DNA of 64,000 nt from Homalodisca vitripennis (Eukaryota; Arthropoda; Insecta; Hemiptera; Cicadellidae): contig NC_060213.1 in the NCBI RefSeq assembly GCF_021130785.1, positions 96,836,501-96,900,500 of the forward strand, written 5' to 3'. Below the pieces are notes generated by a model, which saw nothing but the letters and a program-made list of their open reading frames with translations, searched no databases and had not been told where the DNA came from. Every line of letters starts with the position of its first letter. The first letter of the stretch is position 1. Shown here in pieces: positions 10,800-23,339 of this stretch. Both the position numbers and the translations under genes were made by a program.

Positions 10800-12614
10800 C
10801 CCTAGAAGTGTGTCCATGTTACCTAAGATAAAACGTCAGTCCATTTTCGACGTAATGCAAGGGTTTATTAAAAAATTTGTAAAAAATACTTAATATCAAG
10901 AAAACATAAAATATTGTTATATATTGTTTTTCTTCTCAGAAGTTGTACTATTTGAAATAGGAGTAAATGTTTTGATATTCTTTGGTTTAGTATATATTTT
11001 CATGAAAATAATGAGAAATTGCAAAAAGTTTTATATGAAAATTTCAAATTTGGACCTCTGTAAGGTATTGAAATATTACAGTAAGGTCAAAATGTTAAAT
11101 GTATAAAATGTAGAGAATTTTTATGCCAAATTAGAAAATATATTAAACATTTCTTTAAAACAAAAATTGTAATTTTGCCATATTTTTTACAAAAGCGAAA
11201 ATGTATAAAAATGTACAAGGGTTTGGGCTTTTCATTTTTTTACCTCCAAATGTGACCATATATTTATATAAAAAATAGTTTTCTATTGTAAATTATACAT
11301 GCAATTTGAAAACACTAAAAGTAAACAACAACAAAATAAACTGTTATTTTATTATAAGCATACAAAAAAATCTTTTGAAAAATGAAAATATTTTGTAACA
11401 AAATGCAGAAACAAGCTAAAAGTTTTCAATTATACTTTATGTTTATGTAATTTTTGAATGTACACTTAGTAAGTATGTTTATTAGGCTAAAATAAAATAT
11501 AAGATATGTTCAAATACTTTGAAAAGGAACTGAGTTATAACATTTTTTGTTAACAGTCGCACGTTGAAGAATTTACTCATAAAAAATAATCTGGTTTGCA
11601 ATGTATTAAAATTATGAAAACAATTTTTTAATTTTGTTACTTGTTATATTATGTTAGCACATAATGTTTGAAAGAAATACACTCAATAATTTTTTTAATT
11701 GAGTAAAAAATAAATGTTGTGCGTCAAATATTGTAAAACCTTGCATTGTAAAATTTTTGACAATATATAAACAATAGATATTATAGTTCAAAATAACATT
11801 GTTTTATAATGTTTTTGTCATTTCATATGCATTTATGCAGTAGAGTATTTCAACCTGAAAAAATAGAGACCTAAATTATGAAAATCTGTAAAAAAAATAA
11901 GCTCGTGGTGAAATTAAATATGAGCTTCAGACCTAAAATAAGTTACAAGACAATGGCCTACAGGGATGGGTTGGGTTGGTCTTGATGCGACGCTGTGATT
12001 CATCTCTTTCGTTTTGCACTGCCGGAAACCTACTGAACTAAATTTACCATTGAAAGATTGTACCGGTAGATCGTTTCTTTCACTTTACACTGTTTTTTTT
12101 TATTTTCTTTATTGACAATAAATAACTGTGTGAATGTTATTATACTAACCTGCATAAAATATGCTGGTTTACAACTTTAGAATTGTCCCTTTTTAGAATA
12201 TTCATAGTAAATCAACTATTCGTTCTAATGACTTTCTGTTTGCACTGGAAGAAAGAATATTTCATTCGGCGTCTATTGACATATGGCAGCACTGTTTGCA
12301 GGTAATACGTAACTTGCTGTAATTGGTTGAAAATGACGTATTTCTTTAACCCAGCCACCCGCGAAATTCAACTCAAATGATGAATTCTTCAGAAAACATT
12401 TCACCACGACCGTAATATTGAAGTTAGAAAAAACGTTTATATGGAAATTGTAGAGTGGAATCTCACAATTTCAATGGTACCAAAAACATGGTGATTGTTT
12501 GAAGATAAATAATTATTTTTAATGAAAAACTGAACCGACATACAATATGCTGGTTCCTCACAACACACATAAATTACAACCGACATATAATATGCTGGTT
12601 CCACACTTCTAGGG
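10800..12614. mobile_element. Non-autonomous piggyBac-type element
   Basis: TTAA at 10796-10799 and again at 12615-12618 flank perfect 13-bp inverted ends, CCCTAGAAGTGTG and its complement. TTAA targets and CCCTAGAA ends are characteristic of piggyBac. The 1815-bp interior is extremely AT-rich, with no transposase frame. The right half carries three near-palindromic 23-bp sites (12147-12169, 12533-12555, 12578-12600) with AACC and GGTT around a GCATAWAATATGC-like core, possibly transposase binding sites. It would depend on a transposase supplied elsewhere. Confidence 0.85.
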
Positions 12615-12618
12615 TTAA

Positions 12619-13386
12619 CCACTATTTTCAATTTGTTTAAATTTGTAGTGTGTAAATTCTCTAAGAAGTAACCATAGTTTTCACACCTTTTTTTATTTCA
12701 GCAATTAGGTAAGTACTCAACTTAACTCCGAAGATAATTTCCTTTGAATCAGTCGGCACGAACTATGCTCAATGAAAGTTCGATGGACTGTGCTTTTGAA
12801 CTAATGTACCAATTTGAGCTCTAAGGAAACGAAACACGTAAATAATGTCATTATTAATGTGCTTTTAACTGTAAATTTTTAACAAATATTAAGTATTAGA
12901 TATAAAAGACAAACCTACATCTAACTTATACTATAAATTTAAAGACTGTTACAACATCCATCTCAGTAGTCTTTTGACAGAAGTAGGCTTCTCTGATCTG
13001 TGACATATATTTTATTAATCAGGAAACAAGGAAAAATCTTGTAGTGTCAAACTCAGGGTCATATTAATATAGAAGGTACTTAATAAAATTGTGAAAAAGC
13101 ATCCAGGCAGCCTATGCTAAGAAAAGATGATAATATAAAGATAGCCTTCTACAATTGTTGGAAGAACAAAGAACAGACTTATTTAAGGATGGACACTGGT
13201 ATAAATAAATAATACAAGATTACTGCTTTAAGGTTGGTAGAAATTATATCCACAAAAAGATTAAAGTAAAAATAAACTAAAACATTGCCATTGTTTTTGT
13301 TATAATTTGTTGCACATAAAACATGCACTGAACTTTTCAATCAATTCCTAATTGAATACTAGTATATAGATATTTATTTTTCTTAC
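12619..13386. other. Intron sequence, nothing recognised
   Basis: AT-rich sequence upstream (genomically) of the R3H-like exon. No frame, repeat or transposon end recognised. Confidence 0.4.
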
Positions 13387-13539
13387 TTTTCTTTTGGAAG
13401 GTGTAATTTGTATTTCTCATTTTCTTTGCTGTTCCTATCCATCAACTTGCTATAAATTTCTTGGGGCGTTTTTTTCTTGTATATACAAATAGAGTTGTGG
13501 CCAAAATGTCTTGCCAAGAAACCATGCTCCTTACTCAAC
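13387..13539 (-). CDS. Host gene exon: C-terminal half of an R3H-like domain
   Basis: The 153-bp exon lies between an acceptor ending TTTTCAG (13540-13546) and a donor GTAAGA (13381-13386). It starts in phase with the exon at 14010-14141 (CA+G gives Gln) and ends with AA, completed by G in the exon at 2743. It encodes LSKEHGFLARHFGHNS and then a Lys-rich stretch ending LHLPKEK. The pattern of a helix, a Gly-Phe turn, a basic strand, a 'TPQEIY' helix and a 'KYKLHLP' end resembles the second half of R3H nucleic-acid-binding domains. This rests on pattern recognition. The exon itself is secure because the phases match on both sides. Confidence 0.85.
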
Positions 13540-13910
13540 CTGAAAATAAAATTAAAATTAGTTGCAACGCTGATAGCTTAAAACTACATATATCAAAAAT
13601 TTACTGAAGGTTTTGAATTCTAGCTATTGACTGACCATAAAATGTTTTCATTTTTGAAAACGCTATAATTTGTTAGCATACTGAATCTTTTATAACAACT
13701 GTATTAATCACTGTGTAATAACTATTCATTATTTGTATAAAACTTCATTTGTTACACTCTGAAATAGTTCCAATGCATAGTATTATATCGCTTTGTCAGT
13801 GTGCTTGGAGACACACATATGATACACTCACCATATGTTTAACTATAAATTTTAAAACCATTGATATCTGTGAACAGAATATTAAGAAACATACAACACT
13901 GTCAGTATAG

Positions 13911-13946
13911 TAGGTCTGTTATCATTGTCATTGGTCAGACCTACTA
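13911..13946. repeat. Perfect 12-bp hairpin in intron
   Basis: ATAGTAGGTCTG and its exact complement CAGACCTACTAT are separated by about 17 bases. It lies in the short intron between two host exons. No function is implied. Confidence 0.6.
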
Positions 13947-14009
13947 TTAACATTTCTATCACAGTATAAAATGTAATAATAAATAACAGAAAACAAAAAT
14001 TATACTCAC

Positions 14010-14141
14010 TGCAAAACTAGATGTCTCTCTGACACAGTAAAGTTGTCCAGAAAAAACAAATCTTCAACGGAGCTGTTCCAGAAATGACTGAACAGTTTTT
14101 TCAGCTCAAATTCATTGCTTGCTTCACTGGGATCTACAATC
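14010..14141 (-). CDS. Host gene exon: start of R3H-like domain
   Basis: The 132-bp exon has acceptor TTTTTCAG at its 5' side and donor GTGAGT. It encodes IVDPSEASNEFELKK and then VEDLFFLDNFTVSERHLVLQ. The 'dLxF...ft..ER' pattern matches the opening of R3H domains (the family is named for an Arg and a His three residues apart). Here the Arg of 'SERHLVLQ' is present, but the position expected to be His is Leu, so the signature is incomplete. The phases join perfectly to 29248-29330 (AG+G gives Arg) and to 13387-13539. Confidence 0.85.
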
Positions 14142-16188
14142 CTGAAAAATGAAATAAATTAAGAGGTTCATGAGTATTTATAAACTCAGGATTGACAAAA
14201 ATACAGAGGCAGCTGAACAATTTCTATTTTGTTCAACTTATGAAGGTGGAAGTCTGAAATTAACATTCAATTGAAAATTCATTTTTCAGCAATCAATAAC
14301 ACCCCTTCCTCAAGGGGGTAGAGGAAGGGATTACAGAATTGTGGACCATTGAATCAAAACCTTAGAGAACCTTAACCTTTTGATTAAGGTGGCATAGACC
14401 ATTTCGACATTTTGTATTAAAAAAAATAATTGTACTACATTATAAGAGTAATTAATTCATATCCTATCTGATCGATTCCAAACTATCAATATTTAGTAGT
14501 TTTCTATTCTTTTTTTTTCTGTGGTCTCTGAACTATGACAATATTAATTTACTTCTGACAGGTAATTATATTTATAATTTATGCATACCAATTATGCATG
14601 TTTTTATGCAAACAAGTATTACAAAAGGATATTATTATTGCTGTAATACTTTTCACTGCATAACAACACTCTAAATACATTATTTTGAAGTGAAAATATG
14701 TTAGTTTTTAGTCTGCTTCTTGCCCAAGTGAAAAAATGTTGTAGAAAGATTACTTTCATTCTTTTCAGTGAGTCTAATATTGCTCTTGTGAATATTTTTA
14801 TATGAAGAAAATAAACTGAAAAACGAGATTTAGTTTTTTACAAGAAATAGACGTGTATATCTGCTTTCCATTTTTTGCTAACATTGGCCTGGTTAAAGCA
14901 GTGTTGGTGAGAGGTTGCGATTTGTATTTTATTTAGTACTTATATGACCTTGCCATATTAAAAAATCTCAAAAATGTGTATTGTATATGAATTTTATTCA
15001 GACTTTACTGTCTCTTATATAGTACATCTATTAATAATCGTAAAAACAATGCATACAACAAAACTTCAAACATGAAATTCTATAAAAGGATGCAAATTAC
15101 ACTTTTAGGTACTAGGTATAGTGATTAGAAAATTATATAAATTAATAACTATTTTGGAATAACTCTTTTTCAAAACTTTTGCATTTTAAAGTAAAACTTT
15201 GCTCTAAATAATTTATGATGTATAAAATTTAGTTTGACCTTCTCGGAAACACAATCCAAAAAATATTAAATACATAACAAATTAAAAAAAAAAAACACTT
15301 TTTATAACATTAAAAAAATGTTTACTAAAACGTAGTTTCCAGTATTTTTAATTTTTGTTTGAACAATAGTAAAAAATGTGTAGTCTTCACTTTATTGAAA
15401 AAAATAATTATGCCTTTCTGTTATATAATTGTTTCCCAAACGCTTGCAAAGTCATAGACTATAAGACCGGCACTTTACGCATATTACTTACGGAATGGCT
15501 GTGGTACTCAAAAAGTTAATGTAAGTGAACATCTATTAGCAAATGTTTTCAAATGTCCTGACGAGATAAATGTATGAAAGAATCTCAATTTGGATATCCT
15601 TCAAGAAACATAAAGGCTATTTCAAGTTTTTTAATACTATTAAATATTAATAAACCATTTAATTTTGTAACAAAAAAATTCGCAAAATATTTGGAAAACA
15701 TATGAATTTAGCTATGATATGAAACATCAAAAATGGGACTTCAATTTCTTAGATAAACCCACTCTTATACTGCCTAAGGTGTATTAAATTTATTTGTGCC
15801 AACTGTTTACATATTGGAAAAATACTGGGTTTAACAGGTATCTCTTAAAATGTCAACATTACAATTGATAAATTTTTTCTTGTCTTTTTTCTCACACATG
15901 TAAGATTTCTGACAAATGAACATGTACATTCTCTTGCATTGGTTATAGTACTCAAAGTCAACATTATTATTTACTTATAATGTCCTATTTTTAAATATGT
16001 AATGATGGCAAACGTATGAACATCTGTTGTTCTTTAAAATTGTCCACTGTAAATAATAAGTTTTCTAACAAAATTTTGATTGCAGGCCCATTAATCTAAT
16101 TAGTGCATTTCATGAGTAAACCATGACTACAACTTTGTGAGGTTTGGTCAAGAAATATATAAATTATGACCCAATAAACCATAATAAG
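14142..16188. other. Long AT-rich intron segment without recognised features
   Basis: About 2 kb of AT-rich DNA between the exon at 14010-14141 and a mariner remnant. There is a small inverted repeat near 14305-14330 (CCTTCCTC with GAGGAAGG) and no coding sequence. Confidence 0.4.
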
Positions 16189-16668
16189 GGGTCTGTTCAC
16201 TAAGTATCGAAAATGGTTCCAAAAATGAAAATTTATTATAGGTATCATTACAATTACTTGATAATCTTCAAAATAGATTCCTCCAGCATCGATACACTTT
16301 GTTTAGAGCATCTGCCACTCCTCAAAAGCCCGCTGGAAGTCGGTTTCTAAAATAGTTCAGAACCTTTTTCGTTGCCTGTTGAACCACCTCGATGGAGTGG
16401 AACCGATGACCTATGAGCTCCTTTTTCATACACGGAAACAAGATAAAGTCTGGTGGAGCCAGGTCTGGGTTGTAGGGGGGTGAGGCAATGTTTCCAAGCC
16501 GAATTTCGCCAGCAGCTGGCGCACAACAATCGTACCGTGGCATGGCACAATGTTATTGTGGAGTTTCCAATTCTTCGCAATGTCTGGTCGTACGTGTTAC
16601 GCGATTTCTCAGGTGTGTCAGTACTTGCATGTAAAATTCACCATTTACTGTTGTTCCAGTAGGCACAA
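16189..16668 (-). pseudogene. Mariner transposase C-terminal remnant
   Basis: The minus-strand text from the break at 16668 reads FVPTGTTVNGEFYMQVL, then a decayed 'LHNN' stretch, PPYNPDLAPPDFILFPCMKK and a closing helix. These are the late blocks of mariner (DD34D) transposases, where the last catalytic Asp lies in the PDLAPPD block. The outer end near 16189 (GGGGTCTGTTCACTAAG) could be the terminal repeat. The N-terminal half is missing. The break at 16668/16669 is the junction with LTR sequence. Confidence 0.8.
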
Positions 16669-17171
16669 ACGTTGTTATAAATAGTAATTTGTATCATTAA
16701 ATGGATAATACCGTCGCGAATTTGTTTTAGGCGAGTTTACGTAGCTGATGTATCTCACGTGTTTTTTGAATAGATGGCTACCATTTCCCAACTCTACTCC
16801 TCTTCTAGAAATAACCGTTCTTAGACTACAGCTTCAATGTCTCGTGCCAAGACGCCGACACCCGGGTTGTGAGTCTACCTATTGCGAAGGGAAGTGAAAT
16901 ATTATTGTTTTGTAAAGTAAAACGTTCGTATCGCATAATTCAATAGAACATTGGATATTTTAGGCCCACCTAGAAGATATACTTTTTAGTTATTATATTA
17001 TTCTAATTGGCAGCAACGTGGATATTAACATAACTTTTCCTTTACCATCTAAAAGTGGTGCTTTTATGTTTTCGTATTTAAACTGAACTTATAAGTAAAC
17101 TTTGTATTTCTAGTATTTATTACTACGACCTCAGAAGTCACCACCCCCATGTGTTATCGTCATACGGTACA
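16669..17171 (+). repeat. 5'-truncated 5' LTR of Gypsy element
   Basis: It is nearly identical to 28567-29076, with only small indels and substitutions. It ends in CGGTACA like the 3' LTR. The first ~395 bp present in the 3' LTR are missing, and mariner sequence takes their place. No tRNA primer-binding site that I recognise follows the end. Confidence 0.9.
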
Positions 17172-17234
17172 CATAAGTTTTTATTGCGCCACTCTGCTAT
17201 TGATGTGCCTACTCTGCCATCAACTGGGTGAAAA

Positions 17235-17453
17235 ATGAGTGAAAACGCCACAATGCCTGCCATTAAAATAGAATATTTGTCTAAAGATGAGTTGGTATTT
17301 GAACTGATATCTAGAGGTATTAAATTAAATAGTGACAGTACAGTAAATGAACTCAGAAAGTCCTTAAGACAGTGTTTGAGAAACAATATTTTACCTACTC
17401 CTAGTAGCCTATTAAAAAATAGACCACAATCAGGAAGTAAAACTTCTCAGTGA
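17235..17453 (+). pseudogene. Gypsy gag, N-terminal fragment
   Basis: A 72-residue frame from an ATG 64 bases after the LTR. It contains YLSKDELVFELISRGI and VNELRKSLRQCL, a helical LSKDEL..EL..RG motif seen at the start of many insect Gypsy Gag proteins. It stops at 17453. Further Gag-like text continues to 17684, where an antisense LINE interrupts, and resumes at 20030. Confidence 0.6.
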
Positions 17454-17684
17454 AAAAGTGATATTATTAGAACATGGGTGCAGTGAATTGAACAGTGCTA
17501 GTTCACCTTTAGGAAATCACCAAATTCCAAGAAAAGTGTAAACATTTAATAAACCGTTTATTTTTAGACAACCAGCTAGAACTAAGTTCTGTACATAGTA
17601 AACTTTATCAGCTTTTAAAGTGTAGGCTAGTAAAATGTTGAACAACAGTTAGCTAAAAACTTGCTACCTACAGTGAACCTAGAA

Positions 17685-20029
17685 TAAATAAATAAATAAG
17701 GACTTTATTTTGGAGCGGTTTTCAACAATAATTGCTGGTTTACAAAACGACTCATGTCTTATTATAGTTCTTAAAAAATTAAAAGCTTATTTTATAGTTA
17801 TTAAAAATAAAACATAATATTAGACATACAGTTATATATGGCTATATCACCTTGTATTGTACATTAAATACTTGTATATATTTTCTTTGTATGTCGTTTC
17901 AGATACACCCTGGCCTATTACGCTGGAGGGACAGTTCATTATATAATTTGGGAGCAAAGTACGCAAATCGCTTTTCTTTCAAATTCACGGCGAACGCGAG
18001 GCATCTCCAACACTTGATCCTGTCTAGTACTGCGAGATCGGACTTGAGACCTGCTTTTTAGTTTTTCTCTCAGGTATCCCGGCCTGCCAGTGGTCAGGAT
18101 TCTGTAAACCAGGCATGAGGAGCGCAGGGTACAAGTATCAGCTACAGTCAACAAACCCAGCGATCGTGAGCCTCCGAAACATGGTCAAACCTTCTTAAAC
18201 CACACACATACCTTACACACATATTTTGGACCCTCTGTAATTTTTCTAAATCTCCTTTAGTCACAATGTTGCCATAGACAGGGAGGCAATAATCGATCAC
18301 AGAGAGCACAAGAGCCCGGACAAGGCGAAAGCCTGGTCTCTCTAGGAAAACATGTGCCTATGCTTGTATAGCATTTCTCAGTCGACCAAGTGTTCGCCGA
18401 CAAACAGCACTTACATGACCAGATAGTGTGAGGCCACTATCAAGCATGAGGCCCAAGAGCTTTGAGGATTCACACTCCTTCAGTCTGACACTGCCAAGCA
18501 ACACCTCACCCACTGTCTCCGAACCCACATTGGAAGGAATCGACAACACACACTACCACTTTTCCTTGTTCAGTTTAATCCCATGCCTCTCAGACCAATC
18601 ATGGACAATGCTTAAGTCAGCATTCAAAATGGAAACTGCTGAGTCAGCTCTTCCGGCTTCATATGAAAACACACAGTTGAGCATCATCGGCGTATGAATA
18701 CAAGCGACTATGTTGCAAGTCTGAACCCATAGTGGCGGAAAACAGGGTGAATAGAATGGGCCCAAGGCAACTTCCCTGTGGAACACCAGCAACTCTACTT
18801 AAAGATGAGGAGAGAAATCCATCCCAATTTTAACCTTTGTCTCCTATTCACCAAATAGGAATCAAACCAAGAAACCACCTCTGGTCGAAAACCATAAAAA
18901 TGCATGACAGCCAACAAATCCTGTGGTCTATTGAGTCGAATGCATGTGAAAAGTCCAGCATTGCAAGAAGAGATGCTTTCTTATCCGCCCTTGCGTGAAG
19001 CAACTCGTCACAAACGAGCAAAAGCGCAGTGCAGTTGCAGTACTATGGTCCTTCCTGAACCCAGACTGTAAGGCTGGGAAATGATATTCTCCGACTCCAG
19101 AAATTGTACCATTTGTGAAACAACCAGCTTCTCCATTATCTTCGACAGGGCAGGCAATACCGAAATTGGACGCAGCTCGGATACAGTTGAAGGTGCTTTG
19201 ACTTTGGGAAGAGGCAGTACAATTGCCTCCTTCCATTCATCCGGAAAAGTGGAAGTGGCCAATGACTGGTTAGCTAAATGTGTTATGGCATCAATACAAT
19301 ACGGACTTATCATTTTAATCATTTTTTATTGATATGCCATCAGCTCCAACTGCCTCTGATGTGATGCTATTCAAAGCCTCCTGCACTTCTCTCCTTGTAA
19401 CACCCCTGAAATAGAAATCACAAGTGACACTCTCTGATTTGTTTCTTTCATAGAACTTGTACGCAATCATCATTTGCCATGATACTAAGCCCATACTAAC
19501 GAAATACTTATTGATTTCTTCCAAATCTTTTACAAAGTTGGGTATGGCTGGATCGAATGGATCAGTGACACCACTTGTCCTTATTTTAGTCCAAAAGTCT
19601 CTAGAGCTTTTACATTTCTCCATTTCAGTTCTGAAATAATTTTGTTTTGATCGTCTTATTTCATTGTTGAGCATATTTCTAACCCTACAGTATGTTTTTT
19701 TACAAGTTTCATTTCCTGTAGAAAGCATTTTCTTCTTATAATAATCTTTTTCTATGGTTAGTTGAATGATTTGTTTATTTCTCCATGGAGATTTCTTTCT
19801 GGTCACTCTCTTATGTACTAGAGGTGCATTTTCATTAAAAACTTGAATAATAGCAGAATTAATAAAATCTAGAATGTCATCTACAATTGTTCATAGACAT
19901 AGCATCTTCCCACCTAATACTGGACGTACAATGTATCATCTTGTCAATGTCAAATCGGGAGAAGTCACGATAAGTAACAAATCTAGGAGGCCTTCTTGAT
20001 TTTTTTGTTTTTATATCAACATATGTCAT
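17685..20029 (-). mobile_element. 5'-truncated LINE nested in Gypsy gag
   Basis: The A-rich 3' end (AATAAAGTCC, then TTATTTATTT) is at 17685-17715. CTAGAA is found at both borders (17679-17684 and 20030-20035), a likely target duplication. Minus-strand frames give RRSKQNYFRTEMEKC (19806-19315), the palm start ATSTFPDEWKEAIVLPLPKV and LRPISVLPALSKIMEKL (19322-19008), GVPQGSCLGPILFTLF and YADDAQLC pieces near 18790-18690, and LLGLMLDSGLTLSGHV at 18470. The family is jockey/CR1-like. It is broken by many frameshifts and has no endonuclease. Confidence 0.85.
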
Positions 20030-20935
20030 CTAGAACGCAGCTTAAAAGTGTTAGAAGCCAATTTAAATGAATCATTAGAACAAGATGAGGCTAGGCTATG
20101 GAACATGCAGTGAAAGAACAAATAGGCCCTATTTCTGTACAACCACCAACAATATCACAGCCTACTGCCAGTACCCCACTTTGCCTATAATGACTATTTA
20201 TAATGCAAACAATGATTGTATTAGTCAACCTATGTCTGGTTTAATATGTTTTAATAAGTTAAACAACCCTGTAGAACGTTATTTACAAATTTTACAGTAA
20301 CAAATGGTTTAATAGTACCTGAGCTTTATGAACTTTTTTGAAACTTTGTTAAAACTAAAATGTGAAACTAGCCTATCAGAAAATGAAATTTTAGCATTGT
20401 TACCATGTTATGCAAAAGGTCCACTTTTTAGCCAAAATAATACAGTGTAAGTCTGTCATGCAAATGTCAACTATCTACACAGGGAATTAATTAGTGCTTT
20501 TATCCCTGTAGGCCTAATTGAAAGACTGAGACTAGATTTTAGTTTATAGGCCACAAAGGTTTGATGAGCCACTGTATGAATACATCTATGACATCAAAGA
20601 GCTCAGTCAAGTTTTATTGTGTAACATATGTGAACAGGACTTGGTAACTTGTATAAAAAGAGGTATTAACCTACAGATAGAAATAAGTTAATTTTTGAAA
20701 ACAATCCCATTTGTTTTACAGATTTGGAAAATGTGTGTATAGCTAGTAACAATATAACCTTTAATGATAACTTAAGGGACAATTTAAGTAAGACATATGT
20801 TAACAACATGTATCCACCACATGTTGAACTTAGAAAAAGTAGGCCTACTGTCAAAAACCCAAAGTTATGTTTCAATTGTAATAGGCCTGGTCACTTAGCA
20901 AAAAATTGTTTTAGGAATCCAAAAAACTAGTCGAT
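20030..20935 (+). pseudogene. Gypsy gag remainder with CCHC zinc knuckle
   Basis: Decayed Gag text resumes after the LINE. The nucleocapsid motif is CFNCNRPGHLAKNC at about 20868-20910, a CX2CX4HX4C knuckle typical of retroelement Gag. Many stops lie upstream. Confidence 0.75.
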
Positions 20936-21141
20936 AGGGGAGTGGTATTACACACAAACACCTAAAAATATCCCTCTCCGGTTTCATAAGTTTAAGAATA
21001 ATAATTTTATAAGTAGTAATACCAGTAAGAAAAAGAAAAACACTATTTTTATGAGAGTCTATGGTAAGGTAATTAAAAAATTGGAGTAAATTAAACTATA
21101 GAAAACCTAATTTAAGACTAAATGTTAGACAGTGTAACAAT

Positions 21142-21345
21142 ATGCCTTTAATTGAAGCTATAGTGGGTAAAAATGTAAAAACAAACTGCTTATTAGATAC
21201 TGGTGCTACAAGAGATATAATTAGTAAAGAATTTTATGATAGCCTATTGTTGAATAAAAATGTTTCTAAATTAATGAAGTCAGATGATAGAATGTTTGCT
21301 GCAAATAACACTGAAATAAAAATGTTTTGGTTACTGTTATGCTAA
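21142..21345 (+). pseudogene. Gypsy aspartic protease fragment
   Basis: The frame contains LLDTGATRDIISKEFYDSL, the DTGA active-site loop of retropepsins, preceded by the IEAIVGKNVKTNC strand. It lies between the zinc knuckle and the RT, as expected. It is truncated by a frameshift. Confidence 0.8.
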
Positions 21346-21599
21346 GATAAAAATTTCTAAATTTTGTTGGAAAGTAAAAATTTATTGTATTGGATAATTT
21401 AAAATGGGACATTGTATTGGGAAACCATTTATATCTAATAGCAAAATTAATTTTAGATCTTGATGGAGATTCATGTTATTTTAAATTCAATTGTAATGAG
21501 AAAATAACTATTGGGCAGACAACAGCCTTTTTGAAAATGAAGTAAACAGCATTGATGTAAAAATAGGGTGCACTAGAGCTGAGGCTGAGATACAAAACC

Positions 21600-22930
21600 T
21601 TATAGGGGATTTTCCAAATGTTTTTAATCCAAAATTAGGAGAGGCTCTAGATTTGGAAGTGAGATTAGTTCTAAATGACCCCACACCTGTAAATATTAGG
21701 CCTTATTTTATGAGCCCTCCTACTGTAAATAAGATGAAAACAATAATACAGGATTGGTTGGACCAAGGAATAATTGAACCCAGTACTTCAGCCTACTCCA
21801 GTCCAGCCTTTTTAACCAAAAAGGACAGACTTGTAGTCAATTATACCGAATTAAATAAAAAGTTACAGAAAATTGATTTTCCCATTGGTGATTTAAATAA
21901 TTATTTATCAACATCTTAGTGGAGCCAAATATTTTTCAATAATAGATTTAAGAAAAAGTTTTTTGCAATGTCCATTATCACCTGATAGTCAAGATCTTAC
22001 ATCATTTAGTACTATATTTGGTAAATATAAATTTAAATGAGTACCCTTTGGTTTACATGTTGGTAGTGCTGTATTGTCCTGCCTATCTGGACAAAGTCCT
22101 AGACAATATAAAATTTAAATATGTGATAAATTTTTGTGATGATATCTTAGTGTACAGTAAAGACCTTGATTCGCATTTAGTACATGTCAGAGAGATTGTA
22201 AATAGACTAAGCAAACATGGCTTAACGGCAAACCTAGAGAAAGCAAAGTTTTGTTTTGAGGAGAAATCTCCTTTTTGGGGAATTTAATAAAAAATAATAC
22301 AGTAACTATAGATCCCGAGCGAACAAGGAGTATAAGAGAATTTATGCCGCCTAAGAACGCCAAACAAATTTCACAGTTTTTAGGTATGACCAATTTCTTT
22401 TCAAAATTTATAAATAATTATGCCGAATTATGTAATCCTTTAAATCGTTTAAGAAGGAAAAAACGCTAAATTTTGTTTGGACAAGTGAATGTCAAGATTC
22501 GTTTGTAAAGTTAAAAGAAGCTATAATGAATCCTCCTGTAATCCAGTTAGCCGATTTTTCAAAGCAATTTATAGTAATGACAGATGCTAGTGGAATAGCC
22601 GCAGGTGGTTGTTTGTTACAGGAAAACTGGACCAAAATGAATTAACGCCAATAGCCTATTACTCTAGGAAATTTACTGATGCCGAATTAAAATATACTGT
22701 TTTATGAAAAAAAGAAGCTTTGAGTGCACTAATTTTGCATAGAAAAAATGGCACGAATTTTTAGAAGTAAGAAACCTTTAAATTAATAACTGATAACCAA
22801 GCTTTATCCTATGTCCTCAATCACAAAAGGAAGGTAGGAAGACTTGCCCGGTGGATCGAGAGGATTTTGAATTTGCCATTTGAGGTGGAATTTAAAAGTT
22901 CCACGATAATGCGCTGGCAGACGCCCTTTC
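21600..22930 (+). pseudogene. Gypsy reverse transcriptase and RNase H
   Basis: RT text: IRPYFMSPPTVNKM and WLDQGIIEPSTSAYSSPAF at 21690-21810, a decayed middle, then FCDDILVYSKDLDSHLVHV at 22132-22190 (catalytic DD). The connection domain FMPPKNAKQISQFLGMTNFF starts at 22340. RNase H follows: MTDASGIAAGG (about 22577) and ITDNQALSYVLNHK (about 22785). At least five frame changes are visible, so no functional polyprotein exists. Confidence 0.85.
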
Positions 22931-23339
22931 ACATATGTTTGAGGGCGAGTCGACGGGAAACAGCTGATCCGTGCCCCAGTGACTGCCGGAACGTTCCAGA
23001 CCAGGATAAAAATAGATTTATCGATTTCCTTCTGCCATTCAAACTCCTCCCGAAGGCAAACATGTAAACGAACATCTAATGTAAAAGCCTAAAATGCAGA
23101 TAAATGATAAGTGCAATAACAAGGATATATTTGTGGTTGTTTAATTAATGATTTGCCATTTGCGTTTAAAGATTTAGAAAAATATCAACTTCAAGATAAA
23201 GAAACTCAGCGAATCATTCAACCTGTAAAAAAGCAATAGTAACAATTTATGTTATTTTATAAAAAAACAATTTACTGATGTACAAAAGGAATGTAAAAAA
23301 GTAAGAGTAGTAAGATATTTTTGCCTGTACAGTTAATTG

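Noticed and set aside
10924..11106. Hydrophobic 60-codon plus-strand frame
   Set aside because: Lies in the AT-rich interior of the non-autonomous piggyBac-type element. No homology, and its composition explains it.
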